From Maratus speciosus (lineage: Eukaryota; Arthropoda; Arachnida; Araneae; Salticidae): 64,000 nucleotides of DNA. The position numbers were made by a program, and so were the translations under genes. Below the pieces are notes generated by a model. That model made no database searches, was not told the DNA's origin, and worked only from the letters and a program-made list of their open reading frames with translations. Positions 1 through 11,104 of this stretch are shown here, piece by piece. Within the stretch, counting starts at the first letter, position 1. Each line of letters starts with the position of its first letter. The stretch is taken from contig OZ010788.1 in assembly GCA_963932465.1 (NCBI GenBank), positions 666,150,484 through 666,214,483 of the forward strand, read 5' to 3'.

Positions 1-673
1 ATGTTATCACACGTCGATCCCCCTCCCCCGACGATATCGTTATCAATGTCTAAAAATTATTTTATTTTTACATTCTTTTTATTTATTTTTATACGTTTGC
101 GGTGATATACACATATGATCATACATTTATCAGTTGCAAACTTTACGGAATCAAGAAGTCAATAAAAGATCTATACTTGAAATAAATTCATATCAAACAA
201 TATCTAAATGAGTTAGTTCCTATTTAAAAGTATTTAATAATAGCTTATTGTTACATAATGCATTTAACAGTAACATTTTCTTCGTGCACTTGCTTCCTTC
301 CCAGGGAGGTTAAAAGCGGAACTAGTCAACAAAACAGTGGACAACACTCTTTGTCATTCTTTACTGGTAAACGCAAGTATCATTTCCTACATATGCTCCT
401 GATGTCTCTAACAGCGAATTATATGCGCATATGGCGGAAGAAGCGGAATGCCAAACGTTGGGGTATTCCGAATTTTGGAATGAAATGATTTTATGAACAT
501 TTAATGGCTTTAATAATAACTTTGTATTTTCATAAATACGTATAAAAATAACAATAATGAAACAGGTAACAGACTATTTGTATGTAAAGAAAAGTTACTG
601 AAAAAATAAAAGTTTGGTTGGAACTGAAATGATAACTATACCAAAAAGCAAACCCTCCCTCCCGCCAGAGATA
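1..673. other. No recognised feature
   Basis: AT-rich sequence with two short C/T-rich tracts (about 20-30 and 651-665). The open frames here are short and resemble no protein family I know. I see no repeat shared with the rest of the window until the TTAA at 674. Confidence 0.5.
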
Positions 674-1176
674 TTAACCCTTAAATGCGCGATTTTTTAT
701 TTTGCTTCGAAAAAATTATATATGATACTCTGAAATGTTTATTACACAGGAAAAATAATGAAAAAAAAAATCTGAGATACATTTTTCATATAATACGTCA
801 ATCTTTTCTTCAGTTGCACATCTGCAACACAATTAAAAACTGCTGTTGTTTGGCTGTTTTACGCTAAACTAATGCAAATTAGTAAATATTTTAATAAGTA
901 TCTCCAAATTTCTTATTTTATAAAATTTAATTTTTAACCCTTTATTTCACGATAGAATACGTTCTAGAAATGACGTAGTTCAGAGAATCTGACTTTACAC
1001 CAGAAAGTTTCAATGGTTCATTTCGCTTTATTGAAATACGCAATGTCTGTTATTAATTAAAGCAAATATTGCTATTTTAATTTTCTGGTTTGAATCCGGT
1101 ACATACGAAAAAAAAATCGATTAAATTCAAAACACTGCTGTTTGCATATATGTAAAGCTGCGCACTAAAGGGTTAA
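674..1176. mobile_element. Composite TTAA element (family A left half plus family J), copy 1
   Basis: Starts TTAACCCTTAAATGCGC and ends GCGCACTAAAGGGTTAA, so both ends carry TTAA and a CCCTT-type terminus, as in piggyBac-like elements. The left 260 bp match family A copies at 8469 and 51192. A family J palindrome then begins at the TTAA at 934 and runs to the right end. The same A-left plus J arrangement recurs at 5948-6456 with different flanks, so the chimera has probably moved as one unit. No coding capacity. Confidence 0.7.
934..1176. mobile_element. TTAA palindromic MITE, family J
   Basis: Begins TTAACCCTTTA and ends TAAAGGGTTAA. The central hairpin has ACACCAGAAAG near 1000 and TTTTCTGGT near 1110, the shared core of this window. 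Other copies lie at 6218, 32769 and 59620. It forms the right part of the composite element at 674. Confidence 0.7.
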
Positions 1177-2550
1177 ACGATATCAAATACCAGACCCTTC
1201 CCCTCCCCCCTAAAGTAATAACGTTATATATGCACAGCCCCATATCTAATTTCATTCTAGGGGAAAACAATGAAATGTCTTAAAACTATCCTTTTAATGT
1301 TGGAAAGTGCTTCAAAATCTATGGCTGATGCATGATTTTTCGTTCTTCTTTCTCTATTGTCAGATTTATTAGAAGTTGGTGATGAATCAAACTAATTAAA
1401 TTCTTTCATTCGCACCGACCCTCACGTAATGAATCAGTGTTCAGATGACAAGAGCAATTGGTTGAAGTGACACCCCCTATCACTACATTTTACGCCACAC
1501 AAGCGAAAAGATTATTAGCCCTGTCATTTCAAATGACAATTTTATGATTTCAGCGATTTTTAGCCAGGAAAGGATTTATAGGACAGCTGAAAACCTTTAC
1601 GCTTTTTCTTACCACTAAAATTTTGCTTTATTTAAGGCTTGTGCCTACCCTCAAATCGCTGTTTTTGTGAAAAAGTTTGATTTTGTTTTTATTATTCTAA
1701 ATTAAAGTTCAAAGATTTAGGATTCCAAAAATGCCTTACTTCTGGTTCAGCGATAATTAGGAGCAAACTTATAGTGCGAAATATAAACCGGAAATGAACT
1801 TTCTGAAACTGGAAGTGACTGTTTAAAAAGGCCACAGAAAGGGTAAACAATACATTTTAATACACAAATATATAAACACCTACAAATGTGGTGGATTTTA
1901 AAGTTGTAAATTTTATACATAATTTTGTGTGCTATGTCAGAATCTCAATTTACGTTTTCTGGAAAACTACGTTTTTCATTGTGTACGTTTACGAGAAACA
2001 TCATTTCTTAAAAAGTTTTTAAGATATTGAAATAAAATTTTGTAACAAGGTTCTGCTCATCTATGGATATGTTATGAAGCAAACTATAACTTGTAAGTTT
2101 GTATACATTAATTTAAGAGCTATTTTTATTGAAAAATACACAGTTTTAAAAATAAAATAATATTTTGTATACAAAATTTGGTATATGTTGGTAAATTTAA
2201 GAGGTATTGCAAATCTTTTGCTTCATAACACAGGTAAGTGGTTTTCTAATGTATTGTTGAAAAGAAAAAGTGAAATATATGGAATAGATTTCGTTATAGA
2301 AGGTTTGGCATAAACGCAATTCTTTACTAAAATTTGACTCAATAATGCCTAAATTTGAAAAGTTAAGTAAAATTTCTTAAAAAATTTATATGAAATCATA
2401 GTTTTATTCCCTGTTTTAACTAAAAACACATGTGTTTGATAAAAATTTAATATTTTTCAAAAAAAAAAAGTGCCCCGAAGGTAAGCACATACCTTAATAG
2501 CCGCGATTGAATAAGTGAAATTTTTCTATTAAATTTTAGTGGTACGGATT
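1177..2550. other. Mostly unannotated; fragments of H6 hairpins
   Basis: A half hairpin at about 1582-1639 has the H6 arm (CTTTACGC, then TACCACTAAAATTTT, then GCTTTATTTAAGGC). About 2490-2550 is the right arm of another such hairpin (AAATTTTAGTGGTA), cut by the family E insertion at 2551. The rest shows no feature I recognise. Confidence 0.45.
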
Positions 2551-2760
2551 TTAACCCCTTGAGGGGCAAGTGATTGTGTTCCTCTAATGTTGAACTCACA
2601 CCGGAATCTTTGAAAAATCCTATTTCAAAATAAGTAAAAGCAATTTACTGCTTTTCTCCACCAAAGTTAGAAAAGCAAAATTTAATAAAAAATTTCTGGT
2701 GTATAATTTCGTTAATCGTAGGTGGTATATAATATATACCGGCGCCCCTCAAGGGGTTAA
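2551..2760. mobile_element. TTAA palindromic MITE, family E
   Basis: TTAACCCCTTGAGGGGC at the left and GCGCCCCTCAAGGGGTTAA at the right give perfect TTAA-flanked ends, each with a short self-complementary tip (CCCCTTGAGGGG). The central core begins CACCGGAATC near 2592 and closes with TTTCTGGTG near 2700. It interrupts an older H6 hairpin arm. A second copy at 57435 and arm-related sequence at 37957-38135 and 43515-43576 define the family. Confidence 0.8.
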
Positions 2761-2768
2761 AAGAAAGT

Positions 2769-2960
2769 CAGGGTTGCTAGTTTGGCCTTTCTTTTAATTC
2801 AAACATATTGATTTCATACCAGAAAATTTTAAAGAACAATTTTTACTTTAAGCGATCATAAAATGGCTGTAATTAAATAAACAAAAAAATATATAAAACA
2901 AAATGTCTGGTATGGCTGCGAAATTTCGGAATTAAAATAAATGTCAAACTGGCAATCCTG
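2769..2960. mobile_element. hAT-like palindromic MITE, H8 group (CAGGGTTGC)
   Basis: Left end CAGGGTTGCTAGTTTGGCC; the right end reads as CAGGATTGCCAGTTTGACA on the other strand. The arms continue to CATACCAGA on both sides of the core. Related copies are at 4207-4396, which has a perfect 8-bp duplication, and 33888-35124. The flanks here (AAGAAAGT and a poly-A) give no clean duplication. Confidence 0.7.
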
Positions 2961-4206
2961 AAAAAAAAAAATGCAAAATGTTGCAGCATTAATTTCTGGC
3001 ATATAATTCGTCAATGAAATAAACAGTGTCGTGTCGTAGCAGAAATTTTTCTTCATAAAAATTACTTAATTTTACTGTTTTCTATTTCCATTTTGTAATA
3101 TAAATAAATCTTTTGGTTATGATATAATTAGGAACAGTTCTGTATTATTTAAATGATTGTTTCAAAAATATGGTGTTTTATCTCCTTTTCAGTTAGCATA
3201 TTTGCTATTAATGTTGCCAACGAAACAAGAAATTAAATTCAACACATATACTTTTAAAGCCTTATTATTGTTCATATTAAATTCTAAATTCTGAAAAGGT
3301 TATCTTTGGAGTGACATAATTATTTTATATCAAAACTGCATTCCAATCGAATTTGCTGTTATTATAACTTTTATTTCAGATTTTTATCTGCCGCTGAGTG
3401 TTTTTTACTTTTCCAGTTTAATTGCAAAGTAGCGTTAGATTAGATAAGTCATGTTATTATTGTGTATTTACATCTTTATAATAAAGTTATATGGTTATTA
3501 GGTGCATAGTCTTTATTCTCTACGTTTAAGACAATTTACTTAAAAGTTTAGAAATGTTTTTATTGTTCGTTTAAATTTTTACAATCTCTAATTATATGTT
3601 TGGAATGAAAAAAGAAACTAAATTCAACATTTCACTTTTTAAAATCTCGAATTATGTTTGTTTTACACTGAAAGTGCACGCCAGGTAAAAAGATAAAAAT
3701 ATAAATGCGATGCAATTACATATTTTATTTTAGAATTTTTATCTACCCGAATTACTAGCTTGTCTTTTATTTGTCCGTGTTAATTGTACATAAGAGTTAT
3801 GTAAGCGGAGTCATATTATAATTGTGTATTTACATAATAATGATATAGTAATGGCTATTAGATGCATTTTCTTAGGCACATTAAGCATTACATTAGGCTA
3901 ACAACAGTTTACTTAGAAGTTAAGAAATGTTTTTATGTTCGTTTACATTTTTAAAATCCTTATTAACGTACAAAATGAGAGAAGAAATGAATGTCAACCT
4001 TTAAAATTCTCATATCATTATGTTTAAAATTCTAAGATCATTTTTTTAAATTGCATGATTATTCTACGCAAAACCTGCATTCCAGGCAAAGGTAAATCAT
4101 AAATACTTTACATTGCATTTCGTATAAAGTCTTTAGTTTGGCCTTTTCCTCTTTGTCTTAATTACAAAAAGCGTCAGATGAGAGGTTGTTAAATTTTAGT
4201 GGTAGC

Positions 4207-4396
4207 CAGAGTTGTCAGTTTGACCTCCAATTTTTATTCAAAAATTCAAATTCATACCAGAAATTTCGAATGAAGACTTTTTACTTTATGTGAAAGATAA
4301 ATGTGTCTCATTAGATAAAGCATAAAGTACTATTCTTTATTTATGGTGTGAACTCGAAATTTCTAAATAAAAACGGGGGCTAAATTGGCGAACCTG
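4207..4396. mobile_element. hAT-like palindromic MITE with perfect 8-bp duplication
   Basis: TIR CAGAGTTGTCAGTTTG and, on the other strand, CAGGTTCGCCAATTTAG. It is flanked by a perfect 8-bp direct repeat GTGGTAGC (4199-4206 and 4397-4404), the hAT signature. The core begins ATACCAGAAATTT. The target is the arm of an older H6 hairpin, whose right arm resumes at 4397 (TAGCAAAAAAGCGTAAAA). Confidence 0.85.
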
Positions 4397-4457
4397 GTGG
4401 TAGCAAAAAAGCGTAAAAATTGTCAACGATGCTCTGGATATAAGAATGGCTCGAGAT

Positions 4458-4805
4458 TTAACTCTCAAGCTGCGTATTACTTTTCTTTTCTTTTTTTTAA
4501 AAAAATCAAAATAGGTTCAAAAATTGCCCACATTACATTTAAATAAGGCTAAATCAGGGCTGTACAGGAGACTATTTTTATATTATCGCACCACTATTTT
4601 AAGAAAACCAATTTTGCAGTAATTTCTCCTGTTGGTTTTGTTAAAGTCTATATGGAATTTTTTGTATTTAAAAAGTGGTCCGAATTGAATTTAAAAAAAA
4701 ATCGCCAGTGGAGAAAATGAATCCCCGGGGAAATCTCGGGTTGCGCAAATTTTGCTACATTTACGTTGCCCGAGGAAATCTCGGGTTGCGCAACGAGAGG
4801 GTTAA
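4458..4805. mobile_element. TTAA element, family B (long form) with hAT-like hairpin remnant
   Basis: Left end TTAACTCTCAAGCTGCG, right end GCGCAACGAGAGGGTTAA. Near the right end a unit CGAGGAAATCTCGGGTTGCG appears twice in tandem (4725-4800), as at 57685-57770. Inside, from about 4555, a CAGGGCTGTACAGG arm and a right arm ending CGCCAGTGG look like an H6 MITE that lost its right tip. Confidence 0.65.
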
Positions 4806-4815
4806 AATAGTTTAT

Positions 4816-4999
4816 TTAACACTAGACCTACTATGAGTCGTAATTTTGAAGGCTAACATATGAATATGTTTCGATTCAAACCAGAAATTTGATTATGAAA
4901 TAAGTTCAAAAGATGCAAAAAAGAAAAACGTTAAATAATAAAGTATAAATAAATATTTTTATAATACTTGATTCAAATTTCCGTTAGTTCTAGTGTTAA
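4816..4999. mobile_element. TTAA palindromic MITE, family I (TTAACACTAGA)
   Basis: TTAACACTAGACC at the left and AGTTCTAGTGTTAA at the right. The internal left arm has AAACCAGAAATTT, as in the shared core. It lies only 10 bp beyond the end of the family B element. Confidence 0.7.
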
Positions 5000-5713
5000 A
5001 GGTTTAGAAGCATTTTAATTTTCCCTTTTAATTCTATCCAACTTAAACACATTAACTTTTAAAATTTCGAATTAGAATAGTTTAAATTAATTTTTTAATC
5101 ACATGATTATTTTATACCCTGCCTGCATTCCAAGCACAAAAGAAAAAGCATAAACGCAGCGTTTTTATATATGTTATTCTACACTTTATTTACCAAAACC
5201 ATTAGCTTGACCTTTATTTCTCCGAGCTAATTGCAAGGAGCGTTAGAACGGAGGTACTTTTGGAGAAGAAGGTTATTTGATAGTATGTTTCGCGTCAGTT
5301 AATGATACTCTTTTAATTTACACCATTAAGATGGTTAATTAATGTGGAGGAGACTGTCAGGGGCTCATTTCAGCATGCTTTCATGAAACAGGGTGCGCTT
5401 TATTTTTAGTTTATATAAAATACACCTTTTAAGTATTTTGTCAGTAAAATTTTAATTGAGTTTATTTAAATGTTCAGCCACTGAAAAATAAGAAGAAATA
5501 CATAAAAGATTTTTTTAACCATTTCGAGGGAAAATAATTATGTTGGTAAAGCGTTGAAATCGTTGATGCCAACAGAATTTACGAACAAATAAACTGATTT
5601 GAAAATAAATTTTTATTCCTCTGTATTGCCAGTCCGCTACTTAAAAAAAAAAAAAATTCAGAGCGTGATTTCTTTATAATATAATTTTTGAATTCGGCTT
5701 GTTTTCACCCTAT

Positions 5714-5951
5714 TTAACCCTCTCGCTGCGTACGTAATTTTTCGCGATGAGTGTCTTTTACAGAATTTTTAATCTTTTATCACCAGTTCTGTAAAGCAGA
5801 AATTTTTGACTATCGTAATCGGGGAAAATGTCCTGATTAAATCAGACAAAGTTTTCGCTAAAAAATAACTGGTGGGAATAACCAAATGGAATAAATTATA
5901 CGGAAGAATGCATGCCCGAGCATATCTCGGGTTGCGCAACGAGAGGGTTAA
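5714..5951. mobile_element. TTAA palindromic MITE, family B
   Basis: TTAACCCTCTCGCTGCGTA to GCGCAACGAGAGGGTTAA. The internal arms carry TTTTTAATCTTTTATCACCAG and AACTGGTGGGAATAA, that is the core plus an arm block shared with family C. A short stem CCCGAGNATATCTCGGG lies near the right end. Its right TTAA (5948-5951) is also the left TTAA of the next element. Confidence 0.8.
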
Positions 5952-6456
5952 CCCTTAAATGCGCGATTTTTTATTTTGTTTCGAAAAAATTATATATGAT
6001 TCACTGAAAGGTTTATTACAGAGGAAAAATAATGAAAAAAATCAGAGATACATTTTTCATATAATACGTCAATCTTTTCTTCTGTTGCACACCTGCAATA
6101 TAAGTAGATAGCCGCGTGCTGTTTTACGCTAAAATAATGCAAATTAGTAAATATTTAAATAAGTATCTCTCCAATTACCTTAACTTATATAATTATTTAT
6201 TTTATAAAGCTAAACCTTTAACCCTTTAATTTCCGTGATAGAATACGTTCTAGAAATTACGCAGTTCAGAGAGTCTGACTTTACACCAGAAGGTTTCAAT
6301 GGTTATTTTAGCTGTATTTAAATAGGAATGTCTGTTATAAATTAAAGCAGATACTGCTATTTTAATTTTCTGGTGTGAATTAGGTATATACGAATTAAAA
6401 AAACTATTAAATTCAAAACACGGTTGTTTGCATATATGCAAAGCTGCGCGGGTTAA
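5948..6456. mobile_element. Composite TTAA element (A left half plus J), copy 2
   Basis: Matches the composite at 674-1176 over its whole length, with the same junction (family J starts at the TTAA at 6218). It abuts family B and shares one TTAA with it, as expected if it inserted into the terminal TTAA of B. The right end is GCGCGGGTTAA. Confidence 0.75.
6218..6456. mobile_element. TTAA palindromic MITE, family J (inside composite)
   Basis: TTAACCCTTTAATTTCCG to GGGTTAA, with ACACCAGAAGGTTTC and TTTTCTGGTGTGAA at the two core boundaries. Same family as 934-1176. Confidence 0.7.
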
Positions 6457-6460
6457 GCCA

Positions 6461-6590
6461 CAGCTGCCAACATCTTACGCTTTTTTGTACCACAAAATTT
6501 TTATAGTAAATGTTACCTTTTTAAATCGCCGAAATCTGTCGATTGAATAAGGCAAAAATGTCAGGCCAGCGCTTTTTGGTGCTAACGCGG
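6461..6590. mobile_element. H6 hairpin, partial
   Basis: Left arm CAGCTGCCAACATCTTACGC then TACCACAAAATTTTTATAG and a diverged ATTGAATAAGGCAAAA right core. The outer right arm is not complementary beyond the core, so it is truncated or decayed. Confidence 0.45.
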
Positions 6591-7159
6591 CATTTTCTTA
6601 TCTTTAGTGGCTTTAAAAGGAAACTGCCGGACGTCATGCAATAGGACAAACTTTCCTTCAAGACAATATCTAATCTCCTTATCTCCTAGCATTGTTGTAT
6701 GCCCCTGTCTTATTGTGAATAAACCACAGAAGGGTGTAGAAGAAAAGGTTTCCTGGAAAAGTGTAGAACGATAGCAAAACAAGCATCTAAACCGAGTCTT
6801 AGAGAGGATTATGAGAAGGTTACCCGAATTCTCGTTATAAACAAGGGAAACTCTGAAAAACCCTATGCGGTCACAAAATCTGAGGCACACCGCGACGATG
6901 GCCTCAGACTACGCGTAGCAACCAACGAGACCCAGCAGCTCTCACATCTCCTGGTCCCGGTCATCTTTCACAAGTGGGAGTCTAGACCACCGACTAGGAA
7001 TGGCACTGCCGTCGTTGACCACATAGCCTATTTGCGTTCGAACGTGAGCACACAAAAAATGTCATGCGTTCTTGCTACGTTCGATACACGTCGAAATTAT
7101 TACATCAGGAAAAGACCACTTTATCTTTTTGTTCTTGTAAAATACAATTGAAAAATATT
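6591..7159. other. No recognised feature; less AT-rich patch
   Basis: Visibly richer in G and C than its surroundings. A 102-codon open frame on the minus strand (6582-6890) matches no family I recognise. It could be an old transposon body. Confidence 0.35.
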
Positions 7160-8468
7160 TTGTCAGTTTCAAGATGTCAACCTACCGAAAGTACGTAAGA
7201 AAATTATAGCAATGTAAATAAAAAAAATCCTGTATATAGTATTTATATATGTTAAATTATTTGTTGTGGATTATAAATTTTGTAGCCAAATTAATAAGTT
7301 AACTGAAATCTAGTCAAAGTAAAGAAATTTACTAATAGATGAAAAAAATAACAGGGAAAAAGATATATTTATTAACGATGTTTATTTCCGTTATTACCGA
7401 AATTTATTTTCCTTCACATTCTAATAATATTAAACACTAAATCTAAATGCCTAATTTTCTTTGTATTGCATTTTATTCTCCTTTTTACCGGACCTTTAAC
7501 GACTAATAACTATATTAATTTAGCGACATTATCTTAACATAAAACCCACCTCAGATAAATGTATCTCAATTCTACTTCGCGAAAAATAAATAAATATATA
7601 TATTTTTCAATTTGAGGAGGGACGGGGCTTAAACTTATTAAGAATTTTAATCACTTCACTTTAGATAGGCCTACACGAAGGGAATTTTTTCTAATTCAGC
7701 AAGATCTAAGCTTAATCCCTTTCCGTAGAAAAAAGTAGCCTTAAGTTAATGCTTTCCTATCACTGAACGTATTTTCCGGCGCTAATTGCAAAGAGCTTAG
7801 AGGTACGTCTCGACACTAAGAATATTTGATAGTATGTTTCGCGTCAGCAAATGATACAGTTTTAATTTACTCCATTAAGATGGTTAATTATGTGAAGGAG
7901 ACTATCAGGATCTCATTTATAAAAGCTTCTAACGAGAAAGGCAATTTTTTTTAATTCATAAAAAATACAGCTTTTAATTTTTTTTGTCAGTCAGTTTCAA
8001 AACGTATTTCTTTACATGTCAACTTACCGAATGTACGTAAGACAGAACAATGGTAAAAGAAAAATAAGAAAATCTTTATTTTACCCTTAACGACTGTTGA
8101 TTTATTTTGAGCGAATTATAAGTTTTTTTTTTTCTCATATTGCCAAGTAAAGCTAGAGGAAAGAAATTCAATCAGCAAAAAAAAAATAGGAGAAAATATA
8201 TTTATTAAAGTAATTCATTTGCATCCATTTTGTAAGAACTTTAAATGCCAAAGCTATATAAAATATTTTTTATTGCATGTTTTGTTTATTTTACCGGAAC
8301 TGTAAAGCGTTGTTTATGTAGAGGTTTTACCATAACATAAAATTAGTTGAGATAACATTTGTTTCAATTTTATCATGCGCACTCTATGTAGGATATATAA
8401 ATATATATCCAGCCAAATAACTTTGATTACAGGGGCCTGCTTTCTTTCACAAATGGTGTTTATATAGT
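7160..8468. repeat. Two diverged tandem units, about 0.8 kb each
   Basis: About 7165-7610 and about 8000-8400 share blocks in the same order: GTCAACNTACCGAAAGTACG, TATATTTATTAA, TTGCATTTTATTC, TTTTACCGGA and ATAACATAAAA. Between them, 7615-7990 (GATAGGCCTACACGAAG, ATTAAGATGGTTAATTATG) repeats at 11105-11466. Continues the array at 3080-5480. Confidence 0.6.
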
Positions 8469-8481
8469 TTAACCCTTAAAT

Positions 8482-8715
8482 CAGAGGTGCCAAGCTCGCA
8501 TTAATATTCCGTAATGCGGGGATTAATTTAACCCAGTTTAACAAAGTTTCGAACCAGAAAAATTATTTGATGAATCTTTATTTATTTAATTCCAGTTTTC
8601 TACGTGGAACTTATTTAATTTCATCTCTGAAAAAACATTCCGGTACAGAATGTATTAAACCAGGGTTAAATTAACCCACATATTACGGAGGATTAGTGGC
8701 AACTTGGCACCTATG
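8482..8715. mobile_element. Palindromic element of the TTCCGTAATATG type (H7/8)
   Basis: Ends CAGAGGTGCCAAGC and, on the other strand, CATAGGTGCCAAGTTGCC. Inner arm blocks are ATTCCGTAATGCGGGG with GTTTCGAACCAGAAAA, and the inverse. A direct repeat CTTAAAT flanks it (8475-8481, 8716-8722) and rejoins family A exactly. Sister copies: 15833, about 43598 and 58175. Confidence 0.75.
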
Positions 8716-8971
8716 CTTAAATGCATGTTTTTTTTGGGTTTTTTTTTCGAAAAAATTATATATGATCCTCAGAAAGGTTTATTATACAGGAGAAAAAATT
8801 AAAAAAAAAAAAAAATCAGAGATACATTTTTCGTAAAATACGTCAACCTTTTCTTATGTTCCACATCTGCAATACAAGTAAAAACTACTGCCATAGCTAA
8901 AATATTGTAAATTAGTAAATAAAGTATGAATCTAAATACCTTATTTTATATAATTTTTTATTTTGGAAAAC

Positions 8972-9206
8972 TTAACCCGTAACATCTTCGCTACTGAGTA
9001 TTAATGTAATATTATTGATTATTACTGAATTATTTCTTCTCCAGTTTGATTTCAGAACTTGAGTTTAAATCTATTTGGATTATTCAGAATCTTAGATATC
9101 GAAGCATATCATTCTAAGATCGAAATTGTATTATTTCCCAGTATCATTAATAAAAAGGGAAAGTTTGGAGGTCCACATATGTCGATCCAGGTAGCGAAGA
9201 GGTTAA
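8972..9206. mobile_element. TTAA palindromic MITE nested in family A
   Basis: TTAACCCGTAACATCTTCGC to GTAGCGAAGAGGTTAA, flanked by TTAA, inserted in family A, whose sequence continues on both sides (compare 51192-51451 and 23593-25300). Confidence 0.7.
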
Positions 9207-9696
9207 ATGCATAAATTATTCTTTTACAATTGTGTTTTTTATTCTTACATTAAAAATTAGGCACCAGATATTTTAATATAGATTTTTAACTTTAGTTAGA
9301 AGCAATTTTTTGTAAATTTTACAGCATTAATATTTCTCTATAAATATAGTGGTTGATAAGAGTTAAATAAAAAGTGATTCAGATATGCATCACTATAGAC
9401 AATTAGTAAGATTGATAATTTCGCTTGGAACCACATTCCTTGAATAAAAACTTCCATGATTTTTCAGTTCGAAGATCAAGGTAGTCGCGAGTCGGCTGAA
9501 GGCTCAGAGAAACCATATTTTCCCTTAAATCACGTTTTGGAATTATTAGAGCAGGCTCAAATCTCTAAGAAACTAAATTTTTTCGCAGGAGAGTAAAGGA
9601 ATTTTGATAAGAATAAAAAATATTTTTCAGCAGGAGGCGAATCGGGGAAGATAATTTTATTTTATTGGTTAAATAGCTCTTGATTGATGTCTGAGT

Positions 9697-9964
9697 ACCC
9701 TGAAAACTAGGTCTACACGCTGACACAAATATGGCAGGTGTCGTAGGCGGGTATTTTCCAGCGTCTGTACGGTCCCTTGCATTTGAATACTAATAATTTC
9801 TAAAAGTTTTCTTGTCTTTGTTTTTCCGAGATTAAATAAGTAAAAGAAAATTTCTAAAAATATTGGTCTCTAAATTCAGGGGACTGTGGAAACACTTAAA
9901 AAAATCTTTTACAACAGCCACTATTTTTACGTCAGCACGCAGGCCTAGCATTCAGAATGCGGTG
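9697..9964. mobile_element. Family M foldback, copy 1
   Basis: Left arm ACCCTGAAAACTAGG then GCTGACACAAATATGGC; right arm ACGTCAGCACGCAGGCCTAG then CATTCAGAATGCGGTG. Inner arms contain TACGGTCCCTTGCATTTG and its diverged inverse. Flanks GTCTGAGT and GTCTGGGG look like a decayed 8-bp duplication. Copy 2 is at 25818-26104. Confidence 0.65.
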
Positions 9965-9996
9965 GTCTGGGGCTAGACGAGGAAAACAACGCTTGG

Positions 9997-10214
9997 TTAA
10001 CCCTTTCAAGCGCAGTGGTCCCATCGCGGGACCATCTAATTTTAATTCCAAACTTACAAACGGCACCAAGAATATTTTAATAAAATTTTGCTTTTATAAT
10101 GAAAGTTTAGAAGATTGGGTTTTCACTTACTAAGAAGTTCGTTTGTAAATTCTGGTGACAGTCAACCATTTTACCATTTTCCGAACAGAATTTTTCTGTG
10201 CCGGAAAGGGTTAA
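9997..10214. mobile_element. TTAA palindromic MITE, family D
   Basis: TTAACCCTTTCAAGCGC to GTGCCGGAAAGGGTTAA. The left tip contains a small stem GGTCCCATCGCGGGACC. The core begins GGCACCAAGAATATTTT and ends AATTCTGGTGACAG. Confidence 0.75.
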
Positions 10215-10374
10215 GAAATGGTGTTATGAATAAAGAGGATGCGATATTTAGTGAAGAGTCTATCGATTGCGAGTGAAGTAATTGAGGAGGTTTTCACAAG
10301 ATTTCACTAATTCACTGGAGGTTTCACTGATTTTTTACATGGGATCAACAATTTCTGATTACCGACGAAATAAG

Positions 10375-10486
10375 CTTCCACCAGTAAATTTTGAATAGAA
10401 AATTTCACATTACTTTAGCGGCTTATTCATGCTAATTTTCTCTCACAAATATGGTAAAATTTTCTATTTGGATTTACTGGTGGAAG
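10375..10486. mobile_element. Short hairpin carrying the shared core
   Basis: CTTCCACCAGTAAATTTTG pairs with TGGATTTACTGGTGGAAG. The outer arms are only a few bases longer than the core, so this may be close to a bare core. No clear terminal repeat or duplication. Confidence 0.55.
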
Positions 10487-10637
10487 TTGGACTGCAATTA
10501 GCAACACACGCTTCAGAGGTTGCATAAACTCAGTACATTTTTAATTAAATTTAGTTTGAATTTGAGCTCTGAAAGTAGTAATGTTGGGCTGGGTAACAAA
10601 GTGAACAGGGGCAGAACGGGTTTTGAAAATTTGATTT

Positions 10638-10806
10638 CAGGGCTGCCACAGATAAATATTTTTTAATTCTACCTCACACCACTTTTTCAAAACTTAAATT
10701 ATTGATATACGGTTCGACAACGCTTGTAAGAGCAATATTCTATAAAATCTTTTTTTTTAATAGTGGTGCGAATAGAATAGAAAAATAGTCGCCTGTAGCA
10801 GCCCTG
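10638..10806. mobile_element. hAT-like palindromic MITE, H6 (CAGGGCTGCC) with perfect 6-bp duplication
   Basis: Left CAGGGCTGCCACAGAT, right GTAGCAGCCCTG. Arms run through ATTTTTTAATTCTA to CACCACTTTTTC at the core. The direct repeat TGATTT (10632-10637, 10807-10812) is exact and 6 bp, not the usual 8. Confidence 0.75.
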
Positions 10807-10819
10807 TGATTTAAAGTTA

Positions 10820-10997
10820 CAGGGCTCCCAAATGGTCCGCCAACTGAATACCAATATTTTTTTAGAAAAATTTTCTTTTTAGATTTTTCTTAACCGCCCC
10901 GGAACCCCCTTTGAAAGTTAATTCTAGCGCAAACCTACCATAAAATTTTCTGTTAAAATTTATTGGTATTCAGTTGGCGCACCATTTGGAAGCCCTG
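10820..10997. mobile_element. hAT-like palindromic MITE, H6 variant (CAGGGCTCCC)
   Basis: CAGGGCTCCCAAATGGTCCG pairs with CACCATTTGGAAGCCCTG, then CCAACTGAATACCAATA with TATTGGTATTCAGTTGG. Flanking AAGTTA and AAGTCA (5 of 6 match) fit a 6-bp duplication. Outer arms differ from the neighbour at 10638, yet the element is built the same way. Confidence 0.7.
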
Positions 10998-11104
10998 AAG
11001 TCAGGGAGAAGAAATCAGAGATTTTAAGTTTAAATCTAGAACTTTAATTTAAATTTTGAATTTAAAAAGGAGCCATTCTCTTATCATTTCATACATATTT
11101 TTTA

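Larger units (their letters stand above)
3080..5480. repeat. Diverged tandem array, units of roughly 0.4 kb
   Basis: A block with CTGCATTCCA, an A-rich stretch, TTTATTTCTCCG-like sequence and TAATTGCAAAGAGCGTTAGA recurs in the same orientation near 3335-3440, 3665-3800, 4070-4190 and 5118-5250. Each is followed by a diverged spacer; two spacers share a GAAATGTTTTTAT-type block (3550, 3925). Palindromic elements at 4207, 4458 and 4816 interrupt it. Related blocks continue at 7160-8400 and 11105-11466. It looks like an old, decayed tandem array, not a gene. Confidence 0.6.
8469..9405. mobile_element. TTAA element, family A, with two nested insertions
   Basis: Begins TTAACCCTTAAAT, resumes CTTAAATGCATG after an insertion at 8482-8715, runs to a TTAA at 8972 with a second insertion (to 9206), then continues ATGCATAAATTATTC to GATATGCATCACTATAG. 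The right tip is lost; the intact right end is seen at 51192-51451. The uninterrupted element would be roughly 470 bp. Confidence 0.7.

Noticed and set aside
258..488. 76-codon open frame near the left edge
   Set aside because: No start context, family resemblance, repeat copy or splice-like structure; expected by chance in this sequence.
6582..6890. 102-codon minus-strand frame in a less AT-rich patch
   Set aside because: No recognisable domain or motif; its region abuts a decayed H6 hairpin. Left as unannotated.
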